Positions 44,308-53,800 of a stretch of DNA of 64,000 nucleotides are shown here, piece after piece (within the stretch, counting starts at the first letter, position 1; every line of letters begins with the position of its first letter). The position numbers and the translations under genes are program-made. Source of the DNA: Endozoicomonas sp965196975 (GTDB lineage: Bacteria > Pseudomonadota > Gammaproteobacteria > Pseudomonadales > Endozoicomonadaceae); the NCBI RefSeq assembly GCF_965196975.1, contig NZ_OZ239981.1:434001-498000 (forward strand), read 5' to 3'. The notes under the pieces were generated by a model that saw nothing but the letters and a program-made list of their open reading frames with translations, did not search any database and was not told the DNA's origin.

Positions 44308-44705
44308 ATTTTATAACGCTTCTGCAGTAGCTGATTGATTTGACGATACAACTGTCTTGCCAATGGCTCCGGAGGTAATCCAATTCTTAACACTCCTGAA
44401 ACACCGTGATAGTAAAGTGCATTAGACTCTTCCGGTAGCTCTGCATACACCTGAAGAAAGGGTTCTTCTGAGCGAACTCCACTCTGGTCGTCCATTCTTG
44501 TGGCCAGTTTTCCACCTCCCTGCCACCCAAGAGCGGCCGATGGAAGCTGCTCACTGTGGAATGGAAAAATGTCCAGAGATTGAAGAGAGATGTTGCTGTA
44601 TTCCTGCCCCTTCAAGCGCACCTCAGAGCGCTGGATATCTTCCTGAAATAAACGACCATTATCATTTTGTAAAACAACCGCAGAAAATCGATAGCCTTCA
44701 AGCGA
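44304..44705 (-). pseudogene. C-terminal remnant of an M50-peptidase/HlyD-like membrane protein
   Basis: An open frame of 133 codons runs without interruption from the edge of the ISKra4-type element to the stop at 44304. The sequence (LGWQGGGKLATRMDD, EPFLQVYAELP, YYHGVSGVLRIGLPPEPLAR, QLYRQINQLLQKRY) resembles the C-terminal end of large bacterial M50 metallopeptidase/HlyD-type proteins found with peptide or surface-protein export loci. It lacks the whole catalytic and membrane part. An internal GTG at about 44621 could start a 105-aa product. The 4-bp overlap with the SecA-like gene shows that the two were one operon. Family assignment rests on my pattern recognition and is moderate. Confidence 0.6.
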
Positions 44706-46096
44706 GGGTGCTCTCTCAATTTGATAACTGACTCATAGGTTAGCTTCAACCTTTCCAGTCATGAACTCAGACCAAAGTTGTTCCCAGCGCCCCTTACTCT
44801 GGATCAGTGCTCTTGTTGTCAAAAGCACTTCCGCTCCTGTTGCTTTCCACCTCATTCCAGAACCACATAATCGTTGCTTTACCAGAGTCTTACAAGCCGC
44901 TTCAGTAACTCCTGAACCTATTGGCCAATGGCGTTTAAGCGCCTGATGATAATTCATTAACTGGTGATTGTTTGTAAAATAGCTCACAGCTTTGTAGCGC
45001 TTCTCTGTCAGTGCGATTGTCTTTTTCGGGAGCTCGGCTGATTCAATTTCCTGAAGGATTTTTTTGGCTGCTCCACGCTTGTTTTTCAAACTATGTAGCC
45101 TGTCTTCAAGCCACTGGTGTCGCTTCGCCTTACTGGTTGGAAACAGTGCTTCCGCTGCTCCAGCTAAATATTCAGATGCATGATAAAAATCGAGTATCTG
45201 CCCAGAGGTATGTTGTTTCAAATAACTCCAGTTTTCTCTAGCCCCGTCAGCTACCCCGATGTATGTGGCATTTGGGTAGAGTCGTTTTAGATCTGCAATC
45301 TCCTCGTCGAGCTTGCTCATAAAGCTTTGTTTACCATACTCTGGCGAACTGGCTGTATATATCGTGTGGAGCCTGTCTCCATCTGCAGAATATAGGCTCA
45401 ATGTCCCACACATGGCTTCCCTCCAGCCTTCTTCACAAAGCAGCATGCAGGTTCCATCCAGACCAATGGCTATTGTTTCAACAGGCTCTTTTAGTGGAGG
45501 AAGGTGGTAGTGAGTGTCTTGCTGGTCTTCAATTAATGCACCTACTCTGTCCGATAAATGCTTGATATAAGAATTTGAAAGCGTCCTTTGATGGTTGGTC
45601 TCAAAATCTTCTTTTACCGCAGGCGCTGGCATCTGGCTGTATTTCCAGGCGATAGACTTGGCAAATTTGGGGGTAGCTGAACCAATAATACCGGCACGAA
45701 GATCAAGTGCTGCCAGAGTACTGCCACCTCTGACACCCTGATATACGGAGCGCTCCAAAGGTATACGACCGTATAAGGTTTCATAGTGCTTAAGAACCTT
45801 TCCTTTGTAGTTCCACTTCTGCTGATTAACGACGATAGGTTCTTTATTGGGTGATTCAAATAGCCCCAATAACTCTTTTGTTCCAAGCTGCCCGGCTTCA
45901 TTGAGTGCACGCTGTAAACTATCTTCAAGATTCAGCATGTTGCCTGAATCTATAGAAACTTCAATTTGCAAAACGATGCTTTTGGTAGAGCTGGAAATAA
46001 CAGAAGCGGGCATGACAGTTAACTATTATGAGTGGTGTTCCCATAGTAGCTGTGAAAATAGAGCACTATTGTTTCAATCATTCAGAGAGAGCACCC
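44706..46096 (-). mobile_element. ISKra4-type insertion sequence (1,391 bp), no target duplication
   Basis: The ends carry a 12-bp perfect inverted repeat, GGGTGCTCTCTC at 44706-44717 and its complement at 46085-46096, continuing imperfectly inward. The flanking bases (TCAAGCGA on the left, GTCTGTTG on the right) show no duplication. The element lies exactly between two 5'-truncated divergent genes. Confidence 0.8.
44733..46013 (-). CDS. ISKra4-family transposase
   Basis: This is a 426-aa transposase. The C-terminal GSGVTEAACKTLVKQRLCGS motif with following MRWK is diagnostic for ISKra4-type enzymes; GLDGTCM and GVADGARENW hold the catalytic Asp residues. A short Ser-rich N-terminus begins at the ATG at 46013. 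The gene is intact. Nothing else is encoded in the element. Confidence 0.9.
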   Translation of the reverse strand: MPASVISSSTKSIVLQIEVSIDSGNMLNLEDSLQRALNEAGQLGTKELLGLFESPNKEPIVVNQQKWNYKGKVLKHYETLYGRIPLERSVYQGVRGGSTLAALDLRAGIIGSATPKFAKSIAWKYSQMPAPAVKEDFETNHQRTLSNSYIKHLSDRVGALIEDQQDTHYHLPPLKEPVETIAIGLDGTCMLLCEEGWREAMCGTLSLYSADGDRLHTIYTASSPEYGKQSFMSKLDEEIADLKRLYPNATYIGVADGARENWSYLKQHTSGQILDFYHASEYLAGAAEALFPTSKAKRHQWLEDRLHSLKNKRGAAKKILQEIESAELPKKTIALTEKRYKAVSYFTNNHQLMNYHQALKRHWPIGSGVTEAACKTLVKQRLCGSGMRWKATGAEVLLTTRALIQSKGRWEQLWSEFMTGKVEANL

Positions 46097-46097
46097 G

Positions 46098-46826
46098 TCT
46101 GTTGAGTCTGATTATGTGATTAAAGCGGAAAGTGCCGATTTTGAAACGTTGATCGCAAGCTTATCAATGCCTGCGCTGGATTCCGTTTCAAGCGTAAATA
46201 CCGCCTATCAGTTAAACCCTTATTATTTATCTGCGGTTAAAACGGCAGAGCAGGAAAAAATAAAACTGGTCTATGCCGAGAACCAGTCACTTATTCAGTT
46301 GGATGTATTGGCAAGTTATCACCAGAATGGTCTCGATATGAGAGCTCATGATGCCATTAACGATACTCTGTCGGGAGACTACCCCGGATTCAGCGTTGGT
46401 GTTGAATTTGTAATACCGCTGGCCAACAACATCGGCAGAAGCCAGGTCGGGGTTGCCAATGTAAGAACGCAGCAGGCGATTTATGCCATCAAGGAAACCG
46501 AGATAAAGCTGGCGAATCAGTTAAAAACACTGATCGCTGATATTGAAAATAAATACAGCATCGTTCAGCAGCTGGATAAGGTTCGGAAAATTAATAAAGA
46601 GCTTTTTTTAATCCATCAGAGCAGTTATGACAAAGGGCAGGCTTCAATTGATGATGTGATTGACAGTGAGAGGCGGTATGAAATAACTCTGTCAGAGTTG
46701 CTCTCTGCTGTAGCAGCGTATCAAAAATCAAAATTCATGCTTAAGAAAGCGGAAGGAAGCCTGTTCAGCTATTTTGATATAGCCGATCAAGTATCTCCTC
46801 CCAACCCTGAGGGGCTGCCTTTATGA
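46098..46826 (+). pseudogene. TolC-family outer-membrane protein, N-terminally truncated
   Basis: The frame is open directly from the insertion-sequence boundary (SVESDYVIKAESADFETLIAS) with a possible GTG start at 46116, giving at most 236 aa; TolC proteins are usually 420-480 aa. The remaining half is typical: PGFSVGVEFVIPL (beta strand), ANVRTQQAIYAIKETEI and a long alpha-helical barrel segment ending in QKSKFMLKKAEGSLF. The signal peptide and first TolC repeat are gone, so export of this protein to the outer membrane is doubtful. The stop overlaps the HlyD-like gene (ATGA), showing an ancestral operon. Confidence 0.82.
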
Positions 46827-47740
46827 AAAAAAGCCTCCTTCTGGTTGGTGCTGTTACATTGAGTACATTTGGCTCACTCTCTTTTGCAGAAAATGGTTTG
46901 GATAGCAGTGCCATTTCGATAGTGTCCATGGTTGAGTCGGATGAGTTTGTAGCCTCACTGGTTCAGGATGATGAATTTTCACTTTCTTCTAATGAGGCAT
47001 TTACCATTACCGGTATTACGGAGCCTGAGCAGGACGTGTTGCTCAGTGTTTCGATGGCCGGACGTATCGCGGATATTCCGATATCAGAAGGTCAGCAGGT
47101 TTCTTCAGGTGATTTGCTACTGACTCTGGACACACAACCAGAGCGTCTGGAGGTTGAACGCACCTTTCTCCTGTGGCAAGACAAAAGTGAGTTGGAAGCA
47201 TCCAGACAACAGATGGAGATCTATCAACTGCTCTACCAGAATGCCAAAAGCCTTCATGAAGAGACTGGCGCAATCAGTGGGGAAGATCTGGAAGGAAAAA
47301 AGCTCCAGTACCTTCTACAGGTAGCTAAAACCAATCAGCTCGAAGTGAATGAGCGTAAGGAAAAGCTGGAGTATCAGCTTGCCAGAGCGAGGCTAAATAA
47401 GGGGCAGATCATTGCCCCTTTTGAAGGTGTCGTCACCAAAGTTTGGCTTGATAAAGGGGAAAGCACTCAGGCCAATAAACCCTTGTTGAGGGTCGTAAAC
47501 TCTAATAGAGGGCGGTTTATTGCCAATGTTGATGAGAGCTTGGGACGAAAGCTTTCTGTGAACCAGAGTGTTGAACTCTTTATTAAAGCTGGCGATAAGC
47601 ATGTACTTCGTCAGGGAACGGTTGCTTTTGTCTCTCCGGTAACCGACTCAGCCAGCAATCTCATTGAAGTGATTATTCATTTTGATAACTCAGATGGTGA
47701 AATCAAACTGGGTGTCAGTGGATATCTTGAAGTTTCCTGA
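46823..47740 (+). CDS. HlyD/RND-type periplasmic adaptor
   Basis: This is a 305-aa membrane fusion protein with a cleavable signal peptide (SLLLVGAVTLSTFGSLSFA). VSMAGRIADIPISEGQQVSS and APFEGVVTKVWLDKGES are the two halves of the biotinyl-lipoyl domain, flanking an alpha-helical hairpin (about residues 110-190). A beta-barrel domain follows (GRFIANVDESLG). The C-terminal membrane-proximal domain is short. It overlaps the TolC-like gene by 4 bp and precedes the giant protein gene by about 75 bp. It would link an inner-membrane export component to an outer-membrane channel. Confidence 0.88.
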   Translation: MKKSLLLVGAVTLSTFGSLSFAENGLDSSAISIVSMVESDEFVASLVQDDEFSLSSNEAFTITGITEPEQDVLLSVSMAGRIADIPISEGQQVSSGDLLLTLDTQPERLEVERTFLLWQDKSELEASRQQMEIYQLLYQNAKSLHEETGAISGEDLEGKKLQYLLQVAKTNQLEVNERKEKLEYQLARARLNKGQIIAPFEGVVTKVWLDKGESTQANKPLLRVVNSNRGRFIANVDESLGRKLSVNQSVELFIKAGDKHVLRQGTVAFVSPVTDSASNLIEVIIHFDNSDGEIKLGVSGYLEVS

Positions 47741-47815
47741 AACCAAAACTGAATAATTGGCAGCAGTCATAGCCGACAGTACCCAAATTGTCGATTGATA
47801 GGCTTCAAAAACATT

Positions 47816-50800
47816 ATGCATAAAAAAAATAAAGCGCAGGGAAGTGAGCAACATCAACTGGAAGCATTAGAAGAACGCATCCTGCTATCGGCAGATCCGT
47901 TGTTGATTTCTTTTGCTGATAGCTCTGAGCAAACGACTGAAACCACCATTTTTCAGGTGGCTGAGCAGTCTACAATTGCTACCCCGGACGAGCGTAAGAA
48001 GGAGGACCCATTTCAAGGACTGGAAGCCCAGCCTCTCAATACTCTTGCTTTAAGTAACAATAACCTGTCGGTTGATGGAGAGTTGATAGCAACTGATCAG
48101 GATGTGCTTGTGATTGATCAAGATCAGGAGCTTTCTGGCAATGGCAGTTTCCAGGGGCATTTGATCAATAATGGTGTTATGGGGCCTGGGAATTCACCGG
48201 GTATTGTTGAGTTGGATAGTGTTACTTATAACGCGAGGTCTGAACTGGTTATTGAGATTGGTGGTAAAGAGAGCGACCAATTCGATCAAGTGAAAGTGGA
48301 CAATCTGGCGCAGCTGGGTGGAAAGCTTACGATTAAGGTTATTGACGGCTTTTCTCTGAAGGATGGAGACAGCTTTCAAATCATGAGCTTCGGCAGTGTT
48401 GAAGGTCAGTTTGAAAGTGCTGATGGTTTGTTTGGTCTGGAAGGTGGCAGTGGTTACTTCCAGATCGTTCAGAGTGAAAATGGCCTGGAACTGGTATACC
48501 GTGAGTTGGGTAACGGTTTGGCGATCGATTTTGCCAGCCAGAATGACGCTGATGCCTTTGGTGAAAAGCTTAACAGCCATTATTTTAACAATACGGACCC
48601 TCTTGAGGGGCAGGCTCGCATTCAGTTCTCAGAATTTATCTACTTTCAGGGCAACCTGCATGTGGATTATGGCGTAGCTAACGACATGACCGTTGCTACC
48701 GGGTTTCCTATCAGCCTTGACTTACCGGCAGAGCTTAATGGACTGGATCGGACTTACCTGACGCTCAGCATGACCAATGCCAGTGGGTTTATTGGTCTTG
48801 GCGGGCCTGACAAAGTTGACCTGAATTATGATGGTGACTTTGATGATGAGGGTGAAGTTAACTCTCAGGCCAAGGGGATCGTTCTTCAGGATGTCAACCT
48901 TGGCATGGCCTACTTCAATCTACCTGCTGACTTTTTTGATTTATCCATTGACCTTCCTGACCTTGCAACTCTGAAAGATATTCCGAACGACGTTTTGCTG
49001 AGTACTTTGCCCAGCTTTTATGCACTGAAGGCGGATATTGGCAGTATTGAAGTGGTTGGTTTCAGTGAACTGTTCTCACTCTCTGCAGGTCATACGACTA
49101 TTTCCATCAATGGCGCTGGCAGCTGGTTGCCAGCCAGCGGGGTAGCGCTGGATTTTGCGACCAGTTTTGATGGCGGTTTATCGGTTCCTATTGCAGGCGG
49201 TGCTGACCCCATCATCTTGGATTTTGCCGGCGCTCAGCAGATGAGTGCAACGCTATTTGATGCACAGATGAGTCTCCTGGATTTTGTTCATGTTTATGGA
49301 GATTTAACCCTTGAAAAAGGATTGGCTGCGAATGTCAATGTTGCTACAGGCCTGCCTTCCGATGTTAGTGAATTGATCGGTTTGATTGGTGCTGACAGTG
49401 CTGCCGCAGCCTTTATAGAGGGGTTGGAAAGCCCCTCAACCATTAACGACCTTGAGGTGGCTGGACTGTCTATTGCCGGTTCCGGCTTGAAAGCTTTCGT
49501 AGGAGTTAGTGGAGGGTTTGATAGTGAAGGAAATCTGACCAGTGGTGCCACAGGTCTTGCTCTTTCAGGAGTTGACTTCGCGTATGTAGATTTTACTCCC
49601 ACAAACCCTGCATTAAGTGAACTGCTGAACTTTCAGGCAATTTCTGCTACTGCTACCAGTGTGGAAGCGGTTGGAATTGATCAGTTAACGGTCAGTGCAA
49701 CCGATATTCGGATCAAAATAAACACCGGTAAGTCATGGCCCGGAGGGTTAGGGACTGCAGTTATTGATTTTGGCAGCAGCTTCCTGGCAGAAAATGCAGA
49801 CAATGATGCGGATGGTGATGGAAAAATTGACCCGGCTGGCTATGAAGTTAAGGCAGGCTCCCAATCCATTTATATTGATTATGATGGAAATGAGCGTATA
49901 GCGGCATCGTTAAATCAGGCTGAACTCAATGTTGGTGGGTTTGTAACGGCCAGTGGTGATTTTTCTTTTCAAAAAGGTCCTACCCATACCGTCAATGTTA
50001 AGGTGCCCAATGGTGTAGTCGATGACAGCTATAACGTTGAAGTCGAGAGCCTGCAGATTGGTGGACAGAATATCACAGTATTTGCCGGTATTGGTGGTAT
50101 CGGCTTTGATAGCGGCAGCAATATTAATGACAGAGCTATTGGTATTCTCTTAAGTGATGTTGACTTTGCCTATGCTTCATTCAAACCAACAGGGCTTTTC
50201 GGTAGTGGTCTCAATGCCAGCTTTCAAGCTCTCTCTGTCTTGGCTGACAGTGGTCAATTTGTTGGGTTAGGGGATATCGCAGAGCTGAGTGATGTCAGAG
50301 TTGCTTTCAATTCAGGTAAGCTTTTTGGTGGAACGACAGTTACCCCCTATATCAACTTCGCAGGGAGTGGTTTTGATGACCCCTTGGGGTACGCTGTTCA
50401 AACCAGCTCAGATATCAACGATAAAATTTATTTGAATTTTGACAGCAATCAGCAGTTGATTGCTGCGCATGGCAGTATCAATCTGGCCGGGCTTGTAACA
50501 GTCAATGGTGCGTTTGCCTTTAATAAAGTCAAAGCAGTATCGGTTGATGTCAGCAGTAATATTGATGAAGTCAGGAAGGCGCTCGGGGTATCTGGAGACT
50601 TTCAACTTGGCGGTGATATTGATGTATTAACGGTTGGTATCAGTGATGCCACTGTTGAGGTTGATCTTGGTGTTGCTGGAGCAACGCTTGAAGGTGTGAC
50701 CGGTGCATTATTTCTCGGTACCCCAACATTGGCTGGCCTGGTTCCGGGAAGTCAGCAGTACGTTCCAAAATTTGTGGCGCTTAAAGTGAATGCTCAGAGT

Positions 50801-53800
50801 GTCACTTCTGATAGTCTCGCGTTTAACCTATCAGGCAGTAATATTGTTTTTGAAGCTAACTTTACTCAGTTTCCTGGCGTAGATCCTACTACTCAGGCAA
50901 TCCTTAATGCAGTGGCAGCCCCTGCCATTGATTTCTCTTCCAGCTTTGATGAAAAACAATATGACGTTGCCATTGGTCCTACTGAAACTATTGCTCTAGC
51001 GTTTGCGGGCCAGGCATTTCGCCTGGCAATAGAGCAGGCAACGGTCAAAATTAAAAACCCTTTTGACGGTTCGGCAGTTGTGGAAATCTCCGGAGGGATT
51101 GCTATTGAGCGCTTGAGTGCCCAGACAGTCACTCTCACTGATAACACGACCCTTGATGAGGTGGATGGCATTACTCTGGTGGGTAAAAACCTGAATGCAT
51201 CGATCAATCTGGGTGAGCTGAATGTTGATCTCGGTGCAGAGGCTGAGGTTGGCCTTGCGTTAATGCGTGCCAATACGTCTGATTTTTACTTTGCGTTAAC
51301 TGCCGAGATTTCTGATGCCTTTGAGCTCGATATACCGGGTGTTAATTTCACTCCTACAGGGGCTGAAATTAATATCAATACAAAATTAAATCGTGATTTC
51401 AGCAACCCCAGTGAGTTACTTGATCCACCGGCTATCGATTTTGCCAATAGTTATACTGGAGAGCTGGCTCGAGGCATTGACCTTAACGGTAATGGGAAAC
51501 TGGACAAATTTGGCCTGATTCTCCCTACCACTGACAACGATGTAGTGAACTCTGCAGTGCTTTTGAACTTTAGTGATCACTTATTGGTTGTTCGAGGTCA
51601 GGGAACCTTCAGGTTTGATGCTTTTTCTCAAGTGTATTTGGAAGGAACTTTTGAAAGTGCTTTGGTGGGTACCACCCAGAACATATTTTTTGATGGCAAG
51701 TTAAAGGTTTCATACGGTGCTGGAGAGCTTGAGTTTTACTCCAAGGGTTTGATGGTCAGTCAGGTTGATAGCGAAAATCCTGAAAACAGTTTTCTGGCAA
51801 TGAAGCTCAGTACACAAGGTGGCTTTGAAATACCGGGTGTTATCGCTTTTGATGGTGGGTTTGAATTTACTGCAAATACGACCGATAGGGAGATCACTTT
51901 TGAGGTGGCTGAAGACTTTCAGCCATTGTTAGGGTACAGCACCGTAACGATTGGAGGTATTTCTGGTTTTCAGCTTCGTTCAACAGAAGGCTCACTGACT
52001 TTAGTCGACACCTTCTCTATTGATGGCGGGGTATTGATCAGTGCTGGTACAAGCTCCGGTTTGAATGTTGCTGTTGATGGCAATATTGGCCTGTTAGGTT
52101 TGGGTACTCTGAAAGCGTCAGGTGATATTGCCCTGAATGATCGTGGAATCAATACAAACCTGAGCCTGGATGGGCAGGCAAAAATTCTCAACCTGATTAC
52201 CATCGGTGGTGATTTTAACCTTTCTCTGGAAATGGACGGGTTTAAGTCAGTGCCATCGATTGAGCTGGCCATAGCTAATCCAAATATTCAATTCTGGTCA
52301 CTCTTTACCCTTAGCCCTGGTGGCTCTGTCAGTCTCAGTTTTGAGAATGGCATTTTTGCACTGGAAGACCTGACAGCTAATGTTGACCTTGATTTAATCA
52401 ACAGTGCAGTAAAAGTTGACCATATCAGGTCTAATGGCGACCTTAAATTCTCCTTTGAGGTGGGTGGAGGCTTTAATCAAAGCCTTGGTATTTTCTCAAT
52501 AGGTGCCAGTGCTAAAGCAGTACTTAAGGTACAGCATAGTAATGGTGAGTTTGATATTGATGCAGATATGTCGGTATCAGCTTCCATTAGCAGTAAGGCT
52601 GTTACAGCTAAGATCTTTGGCAAAACCATCACTATTATCCCTTCATTCAGTAAGAGTGGAACCATTTCAGGTGGACTGGATCTGTCACTTGACCCCAGTG
52701 ATGGAGAGCTGTCTATTGGTGCGAATATCTTTGGTAAAGTGGATATCTCCATTCCCATCGGTTTCAAATTGCCACTCCCTGATGCACCTCCGCCCAATGT
52801 TGCGGCAATATCCGGCTCAACGGTCACCGTCCATGTAGGGAATAAATCCTCTCTCAGAAGTTATGATAAAGAGGATGTGAATGAAACGGTCCGTATTCGT
52901 CAGGATGGCAGCAAACTGATTGTTGATGTTCAGGGAAAAATTACCAAACTGGACGTCGGCAGTGGTGATTACACCATCAATCTGGATGCTGGAAATGGCC
53001 TTGATAAAGTCATCGTCGATAGCTCGGTAAAAGGTAAAATTAATATTACCAATACTGAGTCGGTAAAATACTCTGGCAGTGGCCTGGCGATAATTACTGG
53101 CACTTCAGGTAATGACAGTATCAGTATTTATGGTAATGGTACGGCTGTCATTAACTCAGGAGCTGGCAACGACAATGTCACCATTGATAGCTCCGGAAGA
53201 ACAACCATCGACCTGGGCATTGGGAATGATGTGATTTCCCTTACCGGTACCGGCAGCCACACCCTGACACCGGGAACCGGGGATGACCGCATCCACACGG
53301 CAATAGTGGGTGGCAGCTTACAGCTCATCCTGGCTGAGGGCTTTGGTAACGATATTCTGAGTGGTAATGGTACCCTTTCCCGTCTGGATATGAGTCAGTT
53401 GACTTCTGATATTAATCTGGAATATGACTATCAGAACTCCAAACTACTGATGAACAGTGAGGGTGGCAATCTAACACTGGAGTCTGGTGATACACCACAG
53501 ATTGATCGTATTGATTTTGGTTCTGGCAATGACACTTACGTCATTGTGTCGGCGTTCGACATGACCCTTACCGAAAATGGTGGGGATAATGCTTTCTATT
53601 ATGTGGAGTCCGCCGGTGGCACAGCGAACTTCTCTGGCAACCAGTTCTCATTGAATGGGAGAACTATTACCTATGACCAGAACATTTCACAGTTTGTACT
53701 GGGTAATATGGATTACAGTCTGGTCAAAGAGGGGGGGGCTTTTAAGGGCACGGTTTCTTACCGCCTGGCATCTGGAAGTGAAACGCTGACGCTCAGAAAC

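Noticed and set aside
46116..46826. TolC-like gene as an intact small gene starting at GTG 46116
   Set aside because: The reading frame is open up to the insertion boundary, the product is about half the family length and lacks a signal peptide, so truncation is the better explanation.
53732..53739. G8 run in the giant gene as a second frameshift
   Set aside because: The run reads in frame as Glu-Gly-Gly-Ala and the sequence continues normally on both sides.
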